Below, piece by piece: positions 24,853-33,053 of a stretch of DNA of 64,000 nt; within the stretch, counting starts at the first letter, position 1; each line of letters starts with the position of its first letter. The translations under genes were made by a program, and so were the position numbers. Source of the stretch: Mycolicibacterium arabiense (lineage in GTDB: Bacteria; Actinomycetota; Actinomycetes; Mycobacteriales; Mycobacteriaceae); contig NZ_AP022593.1 of assembly GCF_010731815.2 (NCBI RefSeq), positions 3,720,001 through 3,784,000 on the forward strand, given 5' to 3'. Below the pieces are notes generated by a model, which made no database searches, had not been told where the DNA came from, and worked only from the letters and a program-made list of their open reading frames with translations.

Positions 24853-26031
24853 TCAGTTGGACTGCAAGGGGCGGCGCATCGCCGACGTGACGAGGTGGCG
24901 ACGCAGTCGGCCGTTGGAGATCCGAAAGAGGCAGTTCATCGCGGCGACGATGCCGCGGATGTCGTCGCGCGCGGTGAGGTAGGTCCACCGGTGGGGTTCG
25001 GGTAGGGCGAAGAACTGTTCGAAGAAGCCCGGCACGTCGTCCGGTGGCATTCGCAGCAGCGACTCCAGGCCGATCCGCCGGACGCGGTGCACCACGCGCG
25101 CGTGGCGGGGCCAGACGACTCGCTGGGCGGCCGCGAGTGCTTCGTCCGGGGCGCCGGGGAGGTATGCGGCGAGTGCGGTGGCCACCTCGGGGGCGAGGCG
25201 GAGTGAGGCCGCCAGGCTGAAACCCGTCGCCGGGTGGATCAATGGCGCGGCCGCGCCGAATCCCAGCACGCCTGGTCCGCGGTGTCGCTGATGGTCCACT
25301 CGGAACAGCACCTTCTCCGAACGCACGTCACTCTGGGGATGGACGCCGTGATGGGCCAGCCGGGCGAGGAGCCGTCGTCGCAGCGTCGACAGCGGCAGCC
25401 CCGGACGGCGCGCGAGCGAGGTCTCCTCGACCAGCACTCGTCCGCCGCCGAGCGGTATGACGTACAGGAACGTCGGCCAGCCGGTTTCGCCGTGGTCGGT
25501 GCGCCAGTCCATGAAGAGCGCGTCGCCGGCGGAGACCAGCGGCGCGGCTGCGTCCTCGTCGAGGATGAGACCGTACGCGGTCTGTTCGGCAGGCGCCCGG
25601 TTCGACGGGTTGGGGTCCAAGGGACGCGCCCCGCCACCGGCGTCGATGACGACCGAGGCTCGCAGTTCAGATCCGTCGGCTAGGGCGACGACGCCGGGCT
25701 CGGGCGAGCCGACCGCGCGTCCGGCGTGGATTCGAACGCCGGTCAGTCGGTCGGTGAGGTGTGCCTGCAGGGCGGGCACGTCCAGGACGGCGTACTCCCA
25801 CCCCAGGTCGTGCTCGGTGAGTGCGATCGCCCGGCCGGCGGCGCGGGCGGCGACCACGGAGTCGGGGAAGTCGGCGGGCAGCTCTCGGCTCCACATCCCG
25901 TAGGTCGCGATCCACGGCCGCGTGGGGGACGGGTCCAGCAACCCGGTGGTCAGCCCAAGACGCTCGCAGGCCCCGGCCATGGCCAACCCGGCGGGCCCGG
26001 CGCCCACCACCAAGACGTCCATTCGTCCCAT
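24853..26031 (-). CDS. Lycopene cyclase family FAD-dependent protein
   Basis: A 392-residue flavoprotein with an N-terminal Rossmann motif (VLVVGAGPAGLAMA) and the lycopene cyclase signatures FMDWRTDH, FLYVIPLGGGRVLVEETSLA and AAPLIHPATGFSL. The plant/cyanobacterial CrtL-type enzymes close the ends of lycopene into beta-rings. No phytoene synthase or desaturase is within the window, so the carotenoid substrate must be made elsewhere, or the protein acts on another polyene. ATG 26031 or 26022 are both possible. It lies 55 bases after the PhyH-type dioxygenase, probably in one operon. Confidence 0.82.
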   Translation of the reverse strand: MGRMDVLVVGAGPAGLAMAGACERLGLTTGLLDPSPTRPWIATYGMWSRELPADFPDSVVAARAAGRAIALTEHDLGWEYAVLDVPALQAHLTDRLTGVRIHAGRAVGSPEPGVVALADGSELRASVVIDAGGGARPLDPNPSNRAPAEQTAYGLILDEDAAAPLVSAGDALFMDWRTDHGETGWPTFLYVIPLGGGRVLVEETSLARRPGLPLSTLRRRLLARLAHHGVHPQSDVRSEKVLFRVDHQRHRGPGVLGFGAAAPLIHPATGFSLAASLRLAPEVATALAAYLPGAPDEALAAAQRVVWPRHARVVHRVRRIGLESLLRMPPDDVPGFFEQFFALPEPHRWTYLTARDDIRGIVAAMNCLFRISNGRLRRHLVTSAMRRPLQSN

Positions 26032-26086
26032 CGTGCCCCGTGCCCATCGGATCTCGTGCACGGACCCGCCGCCCCGGCCGACGGAG

Positions 26087-27064
26087 CTAGCGTCCCGGGC
26101 GCGCCAGCAGCGGGTTGCGCGCGCTCGCCACCACGTGTCCCGGCTCGGCACCGGGGATGAACTTGCGCCAGTCGCCGCTGACCATGGTCGGGCTGGGCAC
26201 CACCCGGGTGCCGTCGGCGAAGTACGTCGTGGCCAGCACGACGCGGGCGGCGGTGGTCAGATTCGCGCCTGCGGTGTGGAAGCAGCTGGCGGCATGGAAG
26301 CTCACCTCGCCCGCTGCGAACGGCCCATCCTCCACGTGAACATCGTGTGCACGAAGGGTTTCCGACACTCCTCGGTCGTACGACGTGCCGTGTTTGTCGA
26401 ACGCGAGGTGCTCGACCAGCTGCCCGACGTGGACACCACGGGCGAACGCCAGTGGACCCATGTCGCGGGGGGTGGGCTGCAGCGGGATCCACGCCGTCAG
26501 CACGTCGGGGGAGTCGAGCGGGAAGTGGTGGGCGTCGTAGTGCCACGGCGTGCGGCCGGCGCCAGGTTCCTTGGACAGTGCGTTGTCGTGATAGAGCCGC
26601 ACCTGATGCGTACCGAGCAGCGCCGCGCTGATCCCCCCGATGCGCGGCGACAGCACCGCGGCGCGCACCAGGTCGTCCTCCAGCCACATCATCTCGCGGC
26701 TCTGGAAACCGACTGTGGGATCGACGGTTTCGTCGAGCATCTCGCGCAGCCGGGCCCGCAGCCGCTCTACGGCGCCGGGGGTCAAGACGCCCGGCAGCTT
26801 GATGAACGCGTCCGATTGAAACTGCTGGATCTGGTCTGCTGTGACCGGATAGGGCTCGGCCAATTCGGCGGCCACTTCGTCGTCCGACGGCAGCGGCCCG
26901 GGATCGTGCGGCGGCGGATCGACGAACGGGCCGTCGGGCACGGGACCGTCGGCCAGCGACATGTACCAATCCCACCACTGGTCGTTGCCGCGATCCCACT
27001 CGACGGCAACGTCGGACGCGGTGCCCGCCGCGGTGGTCTCGGACAGGTGCGGGTTCCGAATCAC
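26087..27064 (-). CDS. Phytanoyl-CoA dioxygenase family protein
   Basis: A 325-residue Fe(II)/2-oxoglutarate oxygenase. The facial triad is visible: His175 and Asp177 (PWHYDAHH) and His263 (CFHTAGANLT), followed by an Arg suited to bind 2-oxoglutarate. It should hydroxylate an unactivated carbon. The GTG start overlaps the methyltransferase stop by 4 bases, so the two are co-translated. Unusually, about 75 residues rich in Pro and acidic side chains precede the dioxygenase fold. Neighbourhood suggests tailoring of a lipid or isoprenoid, but this is inference. Confidence 0.83.
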   Translation of the reverse strand: MIRNPHLSETTAAGTASDVAVEWDRGNDQWWDWYMSLADGPVPDGPFVDPPPHDPGPLPSDDEVAAELAEPYPVTADQIQQFQSDAFIKLPGVLTPGAVERLRARLREMLDETVDPTVGFQSREMMWLEDDLVRAAVLSPRIGGISAALLGTHQVRLYHDNALSKEPGAGRTPWHYDAHHFPLDSPDVLTAWIPLQPTPRDMGPLAFARGVHVGQLVEHLAFDKHGTSYDRGVSETLRAHDVHVEDGPFAAGEVSFHAASCFHTAGANLTTAARVVLATTYFADGTRVVPSPTMVSGDWRKFIPGAEPGHVVASARNPLLARPGR

Positions 27065-27879
27065 GCTTGCTGCCAGATGATCAGGTGAGCTTCGTGCTCG
27101 AACTCGTACGCGCCGTTGGCGTCCCGGCACCCTGCGAGATAGCCGCCGAGCGCCTCGCTGGCCTCCATCTCGTCCAAGGACACCGAGTCGTCGAACGCGC
27201 ACCGTTGCAGGAAACCCTCGGCGACTTCCCGATCGGATGTCCCCGTGCGGTAGTGCAGCACCTGAACCTCGACCGGCGCACCCGCTGCACGCAGAGCCTC
27301 GGTAACGCCTTCGGCGTCGGTGTATGGCGTGGCCTCGGGAGCGAACGAGGCGCGGTATGCGTCGTAGAAGGTCAGGTAGTGCGAACGCGATGACGCCTGC
27401 GCGACGGCCCCGAACCCGCCCGGCCGGAGCGCCGCGACCATCCTCGCGACGCCGGCGGCCAGCTCGGCGGGCGGCAGCGCGTACAGCGCATGGGTGGCCC
27501 AGGCGACGTCGTAGCCCGTGCCGGAGAAGTCCTGCAGGAACACCTCGTGCTCGCCCGCCGCGACGAATGGGGGAGCAAGGACCGCGCGGGCCTCCGCGAT
27601 GCTGAACGCCGACGGGTCCAACAGGTCGACCTCGACGACGGGTCGATCTGGCAATCCCCCGGCGAGCAATGCGGTGGGGAACTTCCCGCTCCCGCAGGCC
27701 ACGTCGAGCAGTCGCACGCGGCCGTCGACGGCATGGCCGCTCAGGTCGGCGGCCCACGGCCGGGCGGCGACGAGCTGCCGGTAATCCTCGGTGGCCAGCG
27801 CGTAGAACGCCTCCATCCCCGATCGGCCTGCTTCACTCCAGTGGTCCAAACTGCGCGCAGCGGTATCGGGGCGAGACAT
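27061..27879 (-). CDS. SAM-dependent methyltransferase (class I)
   Basis: A 272-residue methyltransferase. Motif I is LLDVACGSGKFP (57-68), the acidic loop at strand 2 is VDLLDPSA, and WATHALYAL is the usual post-motif segment. Nothing in the sequence defines the acceptor. It heads the operon with the PhyH-type oxygenase and the lycopene cyclase-like protein and is divergent from a second methyltransferase gene with about 100 bases between them. The combination of hydroxylase and O-methyltransferase is common in natural-product or lipid tailoring. Confidence 0.85.
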   Translation of the reverse strand: MSRPDTAARSLDHWSEAGRSGMEAFYALATEDYRQLVAARPWAADLSGHAVDGRVRLLDVACGSGKFPTALLAGGLPDRPVVEVDLLDPSAFSIAEARAVLAPPFVAAGEHEVFLQDFSGTGYDVAWATHALYALPPAELAAGVARMVAALRPGGFGAVAQASSRSHYLTFYDAYRASFAPEATPYTDAEGVTEALRAAGAPVEVQVLHYRTGTSDREVAEGFLQRCAFDDSVSLDEMEASEALGGYLAGCRDANGAYEFEHEAHLIIWQQA

Positions 27880-27980
27880 CGCTCAAGCCAACCACGGAAC
27901 GAAGAGGGCGATTCTTACGCAACGGTGTCGGTCTTGATTATCGGACCGTTAGACCGGCTTTTCGAGGAACACTGGCGTCG

Positions 27981-28838
27981 GTGACAGTGATGGGGCCGCC
28001 CCTGCCCCTCGATGGACTACGGGCGCGGATCCTCGATCGACCGGCATTGCCTGCACTGTCGCCCGAGCGGTACGCCCACACGCACGCGATCTACGAGGCG
28101 GCCAGCGACCAGCGGCCACGGTTGCAGACATGGCTGGCCACGGCATTACCGCCCATGCTTGGCGACTGCGATCCGGTGCGGGTGGTCGGCGTCGGCGTCG
28201 GCGACGGAAGTGTCGATGCGCCGCTCGCCGCCGCGCTCGCCCGCAACGGTCGTCGCGTGCGCTACACCGGCGTCGAACCTCATCCACCGTCGGCTGCTCG
28301 ATTCGCCTCTCGGCTGAACGCACTCGACGCCGATTCACTCACGCCCACCGTCGTCATCGGTGAGCTGGCCGATCACGATGCGGGCCATCCCGCTGATCTG
28401 GTGCACTTCGTGCATTCGCTGTACTACGTCGCCGACCTGGCGATGGCTCTCGACCACGCCGTAAGCATGGTCAGGCCCGGCGGTCTCCTCGTCACCGCGA
28501 TCGCGCCCCTACAACCGCTCTGCGTGCTGACCGAGATGCTGTGCCCGTGGGCGGGTCTCAAGCCGTGGTTCGCCGAGGACGTCAGTGCCGAACTCGAGTC
28601 GCGTGCGCTGCGCACCCGTACCGAGACGATCGTGGGACGCCTCGACGCCCGCGATGCGCTCGAGGATCCGCTCGGCCGCGGAGAGGCCGTGTTGGATTTC
28701 CTCATCGGAGCCCGTTCGCGTGCACTGGATTTCGACGCGCGCGGGCAGTTGCTCGATTACCTGCGCGAGATCTCCCTGCCGGGCAGGCCCGGTGTTCTGC
28801 CCCACCCGGTTGACGTCCTGATCAGCCGGGTGCCCTGA
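27981..28838 (+). CDS. Class I methyltransferase-like protein
   Basis: A 285-residue protein whose middle part has a SAM-type fold: VRVVGVGVGDGSVD (motif I-like, Gly-rich), YTGVEPHPPSAARF at strand 2 and FVHSLYYVADLAMALDHAVSMVRPGG at strand 4 and after. It looks related to the histamine/small-molecule N-methyltransferase group. GTG 27981 and ATG 27990 are both in frame with weak ribosome sites; an upstream extension is unlikely. It is divergent from the other methyltransferase and convergent with a TetR gene 14 bases away. Confidence 0.72.
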   Translation: MTVMGPPLPLDGLRARILDRPALPALSPERYAHTHAIYEAASDQRPRLQTWLATALPPMLGDCDPVRVVGVGVGDGSVDAPLAAALARNGRRVRYTGVEPHPPSAARFASRLNALDADSLTPTVVIGELADHDAGHPADLVHFVHSLYYVADLAMALDHAVSMVRPGGLLVTAIAPLQPLCVLTEMLCPWAGLKPWFAEDVSAELESRALRTRTETIVGRLDARDALEDPLGRGEAVLDFLIGARSRALDFDARGQLLDYLREISLPGRPGVLPHPVDVLISRVP

Positions 28839-28852
28839 GTCCAGGGTGGCGG

Positions 28853-29434
28853 CTATCGCGCACGGAGTCCATCCACGAACAGTCGGACGACCCGTTCGTT
28901 GAACGAGTCGTCCTCGCCAGGAACCGGTTGGCAGAGCAGTGCGACGCTCACCAGGATGTCGCGTGCGGTGACATCGGATCGGATGGCGCCAGACGCGGCG
29001 CCTCGGTCGAGGATGCCGCCCAGTGCCGGGACGAGTGAATCCAGCAGCGACGAGGGCAAGCCTTCGTAGGCTGGATCGGCTGAATGAAGTGCTTCCGCGA
29101 GGCCCTGCTTGGTGCCGACGAACGTCGTGAACCGCTCGACCCACGCGCACAGCGCGTCGAACGGCTCGAGTGTCGCGCCAAGTGAAACGGCGGCTGCAAC
29201 GCAGTCGTCGACCTCTTGCCGCAGCACGGCCACGATGAGGTCTGAGCGCCGAGGGAAGTGTCGGTAGAGCGTGCCGACGCCCACGCCCGCCAGATCGGTG
29301 ATCGACTTCGCAGGGGCACTGACACCCGCGGTGGCGAACACCGTCTTCGCGGCGTCGAGCAGAGCCACGAGGTTCCGCTGCGCGTCCATACGCGGTCGAC
29401 GAGCCGACTCGGGAGCCACCGAATCACCTGGCAC
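28853..29434 (-). CDS. TetR-family regulator
   Basis: A 193-residue repressor. The N-terminal helix-turn-helix reads LLDAAKTVFATAGVSAPAKSITDLAGVGVGTLYRHFPRRSDL (about residues 20-60, shown here in outline), followed by an all-helical ligand domain. The GTG at 29434 is chosen because AAGGAGG (29440-29446) lies 5 bases upstream; the frame stays open further but has no ribosome site. It is divergent from an aldo/keto reductase, and two identical half-site palindromes lie between them, so it most likely represses both genes until a small carbonyl or drug-like ligand binds. Confidence 0.87.
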   Translation of the reverse strand: MPGDSVAPESARRPRMDAQRNLVALLDAAKTVFATAGVSAPAKSITDLAGVGVGTLYRHFPRRSDLIVAVLRQEVDDCVAAAVSLGATLEPFDALCAWVERFTTFVGTKQGLAEALHSADPAYEGLPSSLLDSLVPALGGILDRGAASGAIRSDVTARDILVSVALLCQPVPGEDDSFNERVVRLFVDGLRAR

Positions 29435-29452
29435 GGCTACCTCCTTGCGAAC

Positions 29453-29497
29453 CGGAATGACTTTCCGTATCGTCGGACTAGACGGAACGGTATTCCG
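29453..29497. promoter_or_regulatory. Two CGGAA-N5-TTCCG operators between TetR and aldo/keto reductase
   Basis: CGGAA-TGACT-TTCCG (29453-29467) and CGGAA-CGGTA-TTCCG (29483-29497) share arms and spacer length and are exactly 30 bases apart, close to three helical turns. The second extends by one pair (ACGGAA/TTCCGT). This is the layout expected for an autoregulated TetR repressor. Confidence 0.65.
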
Positions 29498-29546
29498 TTT
29501 CGAGGAGTGTACGGGGCCGTGAGCACCTCGTGGATGGGAGTACGAG

Positions 29547-30566
29547 ATGAAGTACCGCACCCTTGGCCGAACCGGCATCAACGTGAGCCCATACGGGCTC
29601 GGGGCGCTCATGTTCGCCACCCAGATGGGAAACACCGACTCCGAGTCGATGGCGATCATTCACAAGGCCCTCGATGCCGGCATCAATCTCATCGACACTG
29701 CAGACGCGTACGGCGACTCCGAACAGGTCGTCGGTCGGGCCATCAAGGGCCGCCGCGACAACGTGGTCCTCGCAACGAAATTCGGTCTACCCAACAGTGA
29801 CGAACCCAACCACAGGGGTGCATCTCGCCGGTGGATCGCGACGGCGGTCGAGAAATCGCTGCGCCGCCTGCAGACCGACTACATCGACGTGTACCAACTC
29901 CAACGTCCCGACCCCGACACCGACATGGAGGAAACGCTGTCCGCGCTGACGGACCTCGTCCGGGAAGGGAAGATTCGCACCTTTGGAACGTCGATGCTGC
30001 CCGCATCGAACATCGTCGAGGCGCACTGGATTGCGGAGCGCCACGGCCTGAGGCGGCTGCGCACCGAGCAGTCGCCCTATTCGCTCCTGAATCGCGGCAT
30101 CGAGCGGGAAGTCCTTCCCGTTGCCCAGCAGTACGGCATGGGCGTCTTGGCATGGGGGCCGCTCGGGCAAGGCATGCTCACGGGCCGAGTGCGTCGCGGC
30201 CATGACACCGATGTGATTCGCGCGCAATTCAACTCGGTGTTCGGCGACGAGAGACGACTCGGTGCCGTGGAGCAGCTGCTCCACCTCGCTGCCGAGGTCG
30301 GGTTGCCGATCACCCATCTCGCGATGGCTTTCGCCGTCTCGCATCCGGGTATCACCAGTGCCCTGCTCGGTGCTCGCACCATGGGGCATCTCGACGACCT
30401 CCTCCTGGGAGTGGAGGTCATCCTCACCGATGACGTCTTGGACCGGATCGACGAGATCGTGCCCCCGGGTACCGATGTCGGGGAACTGGACCAGGCGTAC
30501 GTGCCGCCAGGCGTCTCGAAGACGCAGCTCCGTCGACGTCCGCTGGCCGAGCGCGCCGCAGCCTGA
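29547..30566 (+). CDS. Aldo/keto reductase with altered catalytic His
   Basis: A 339-residue TIM-barrel oxidoreductase starting MKYRTLGRTGINVSPYGLGAL. Asp and Tyr of IDTADAYGDSEQ (around residues 51-56) and Lys of ATKFG (around 73) are present, but the usual catalytic His in YQLH-RPD is Gln here (YQLQRPD, about residue 115). This change is seen in some beta-type and reduced-activity members and may alter substrate choice. C-terminal SALLGARTMGHLDDL binds the NADPH phosphate region. It is regulated by the divergent TetR. Probably a carbonyl-detoxifying reductase. Confidence 0.85.
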   Translation: MKYRTLGRTGINVSPYGLGALMFATQMGNTDSESMAIIHKALDAGINLIDTADAYGDSEQVVGRAIKGRRDNVVLATKFGLPNSDEPNHRGASRRWIATAVEKSLRRLQTDYIDVYQLQRPDPDTDMEETLSALTDLVREGKIRTFGTSMLPASNIVEAHWIAERHGLRRLRTEQSPYSLLNRGIEREVLPVAQQYGMGVLAWGPLGQGMLTGRVRRGHDTDVIRAQFNSVFGDERRLGAVEQLLHLAAEVGLPITHLAMAFAVSHPGITSALLGARTMGHLDDLLLGVEVILTDDVLDRIDEIVPPGTDVGELDQAYVPPGVSKTQLRRRPLAERAAA

Positions 30567-30649
30567 CGGTGCGTCAGCATGAAGGAAGTCTCGGATCGGC
30601 TCGCGGTCGCAAGCGATTCCGTCACCGAGCGGTGGATCGAGTTGCCTCT

Positions 30650-30655
30650 TAGGCT
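30650..30655 (+). promoter_or_regulatory. -10 element of a leaderless amidase mRNA
   Basis: TAGGCT ends 6 bases before the GTG start of the amidase, so transcription should begin at or next to the start codon. No ribosome site is visible upstream, in keeping with the leaderless transcripts common in mycobacteria. Confidence 0.5.
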
Positions 30656-30661
30656 GTACTC

Positions 30662-32092
30662 GTGGCCGACTCCGAACTGTGCTGGACCCCCGCTACCGCG
30701 CTCGCCGAAGCCGTTCAGGCCGGTTCGATCTCCAGCACGGAGATCGCAGCCGCGTTCGTCGAACGCATCGAGGCGGTCAATCCCGAGTTGAACGCCTACG
30801 TTCACTTCGACCGCGAACAGGTCATGGCGGATGCCACCACGCTGCATCGGGAATTGGCTGATGGCGGGCCCCGTGGACCGCTGCATGGAGTGCCGTTCTC
30901 GATCAAGGGACTGACCTCGATGGCGGGACTGCCCTTCGACTCGTCGCTGAAACCGCTTGCAGGCGGGGTGGGTACGCGGGACGCCACGGTGGTCACCCGG
31001 TTGAAGGACGCGGGCGGCCTGTTCCTCGGCAAGACGAACGCACCCGAATTCGGCTACTACGGTGGCACCGACAGCCACCTCTACGGCCCCACGCAGAACC
31101 CCTGGCGCCATGGCCACACCGCCGGTGGGTCGAGCGGCGGCGCCGCCGCGGCGGTCGCGGCCGGGTTGGGCCCGCTAGCCGAGGGTGCCGACGGCGCGGG
31201 TTCGGTGCGCATTCCCTCTGCGATGTGCGGCGTCGTGGGCTTCAAGCCGTCGCTCGGTCGCATCCCGCACACGCTTCTCGACGGACGGCATTACACCCAC
31301 GTCTTCCACGGACCGATCGCGCGGACCGTCGCCGATGCCGCCCTCATGTTCTCGGTGATGGCCGGACCATCGGACTCCGACCCCAACAGCGTTCCGTCCG
31401 ACGGGATCGACTATGCCGCAGCCATCGAGGGTGACGTCAGCGGCTGGCGAGTGGCCTGGTCTCCGAACCTGGGCCTCGGGCACGTCGACCCGGAAGTGGT
31501 CGCGGTGTGCGCCGACGCAGTGCGGGCCTTCGAGACCCTCGGCGCCGTGGTCGAGGAGGCGACTCCAGACTGGGGCAATCCCGAAGAGGCCATGTGGAAG
31601 GGACTGTGGGTGCCGGGCTACTCCTGTGAGTACGACGTGCTCGATTGGAAGTCGCAGCGGGGCCGGGTTGACGACAATCTGATCGAGATCTTCGCCCAGG
31701 CCGAGACGTTGACGGCCATGGAGATCGGCCGCGCAGAAGCCTATCGCGGCCGAATGTGGGATACCTTCAGTCAATTCATGCGCACCTACGACATCCTGGT
31801 CAGCCCCACCCTGGCGTCGCCCACGTTCCCTCTCGAGAGGTTCGCGCCCGATTGGCTCGACGGTCAGTCGTTGCAACGGCAGCTGCTCGGGTGGCTGCTG
31901 ACCTACCCGTTCAACATGACCACGACTCCTGCCATCACGGTCCCTGCCGGGTTCACCGTCGATGGTCGGCCGGTCGGGTTGCAGATCGCCGGCCCGCATC
32001 GCGCAGATGCCGCCGTGCTGCGCGCAGCGGCGAACTACGAGGCAGCGCGTCCCTGGGCGGACGCCAAACCCGTTCTCGCTACAGCGCCTTGA
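30662..32092 (+). CDS. Amidase (amidase signature family)
   Basis: A 476-residue hydrolase with the Lys-Ser-Ser triad in place: Lys82 (FSIKGL), cis-Ser157 (AGGSSGG) and nucleophile Ser181 (DGAGSVRIPS). It cleaves an amide to acid and ammonia; the family ranges from aryl amides to aminoacyl-tRNA. The C-terminal AITVPAGFTVDGRPVGLQIAGP is the common family end. It is a single gene, convergent with the large amidohydrolase/kinase operon and overlapping its last gene by 14 bases. It differs in sequence from the amidase at 34011, although the triad falls at nearly the same residues. Confidence 0.88.
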   Translation: MADSELCWTPATALAEAVQAGSISSTEIAAAFVERIEAVNPELNAYVHFDREQVMADATTLHRELADGGPRGPLHGVPFSIKGLTSMAGLPFDSSLKPLAGGVGTRDATVVTRLKDAGGLFLGKTNAPEFGYYGGTDSHLYGPTQNPWRHGHTAGGSSGGAAAAVAAGLGPLAEGADGAGSVRIPSAMCGVVGFKPSLGRIPHTLLDGRHYTHVFHGPIARTVADAALMFSVMAGPSDSDPNSVPSDGIDYAAAIEGDVSGWRVAWSPNLGLGHVDPEVVAVCADAVRAFETLGAVVEEATPDWGNPEEAMWKGLWVPGYSCEYDVLDWKSQRGRVDDNLIEIFAQAETLTAMEIGRAEAYRGRMWDTFSQFMRTYDILVSPTLASPTFPLERFAPDWLDGQSLQRQLLGWLLTYPFNMTTTPAITVPAGFTVDGRPVGLQIAGPHRADAAVLRAAANYEAARPWADAKPVLATAP

Positions 32093-33053
32093 GCCAAAAC
32101 GGCCAACGCGGATCGGTCATCTTGAGCCGCGCGCGCATCAGCTTCCAGCAGCCGTACTTGTGATAGTCGAAGTCCCACGACGAACTCAGCTGCTGGTTCA
32201 CACACGCCCACAGTCCCCACTTGACGTCGGCCAGCGCACCGCATACTTGCACTCGGGCCACCAAGCCGAAGTCGGTCCGGCCGTAAAAGGCCTCTACCAG
32301 TTCGTTGATGCGTTCCTCGGTGTAGAACATCTCGGTGGTCAGCAGCGCCAATTCGTAGGCACGTTCGTTGTTCGACGCGAATTCGTAGTCCACGAGCTTC
32401 ATCGGCTCGCCGGGAGCGACCAGGAAGTTGCCGGGCATCGGATCGTTGTGGCAGGCAACGAGGTCCAGCCCGGAGGCCAGCAGCGCCTCCTTGGCCACCT
32501 GATACTCGCCGAGGATCAGTTCGGCGTCTTCGGGCAGCCGTACGCCAAGGTCCTTGGCCTGGGCGAGGTGTTCGTCGACCATGTCGAACATGGTCTTCGT
32601 GACCGTCAGCAGTTCACCGGAGTGCAGCACGCGATAGATGTCGATGATCTGGCGGGGGATCGCGACGTCCTTGAAGTCGCCGTTGGTGCAGGCGCGGTAC
32701 CCCTCCAGGAACTCGATGACCTCGACGCCGGTGCCGGCGTCGAAGTGGACCAGTTCGGGGCCGATCCCCAGCTCGCCGGCGCGACGCGCGGCCTCGTTGG
32801 CCAGCGCGCGGTCGATGAACGTCTCACTGCCGGCGCCGGGAATCTTCAGGAAGTAACGAGTGTCGGTGCCCTCGACGGTGATTCGCCAGTTGCTGTTCTG
32901 CAGCCCGCCCAGCACGGGGGCGTATTCCAGTCGCTTGCCCCGCCATGGCTCGATGGCCGTCAGCGCTGCCTCGACACTGCGCTCGGCCTCGTTGCGGGCG
33001 CCGCCGACGAGTCGGTTCCCGGTGGTGTCGCGAACGGTATCGGTGCCGGTCAC
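32079..33053 (-). CDS. APH/choline-kinase-like phosphotransferase
   Basis: A 324-residue small-molecule kinase. The ATP-binding Lys is Lys70 (RYFLKIPG), the catalytic loop is HND at 202-204 (CHNDPMPGNF), and the metal-binding Asp222 is in LVDYEFAS. The pattern and the surroundings of the loop resemble choline/ethanolamine kinases and LicA. It should phosphorylate a hydroxyl of a small metabolite. The GTG start overlaps the stop of the neighbouring kinase by 4 bases, and it is the last gene of the seven-gene operon. Confidence 0.85.
   Translation of the reverse strand: MTGTDTVRDTTGNRLVGGARNEAERSVEAALTAIEPWRGKRLEYAPVLGGLQNSNWRITVEGTDTRYFLKIPGAGSETFIDRALANEAARRAGELGIGPELVHFDAGTGVEVIEFLEGYRACTNGDFKDVAIPRQIIDIYRVLHSGELLTVTKTMFDMVDEHLAQAKDLGVRLPEDAELILGEYQVAKEALLASGLDLVACHNDPMPGNFLVAPGEPMKLVDYEFASNNERAYELALLTTEMFYTEERINELVEAFYGRTDFGLVARVQVCGALADVKWGLWACVNQQLSSSWDFDYHKYGCWKLMRARLKMTDPRWPFWLKAL

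Noticed and set aside
28411..28424. TGCACTTCGTGC-like sequence inside the methyltransferase gene
   Set aside because: It lacks the TGCACA half and lies in coding sequence, so it is not counted with the island operators.
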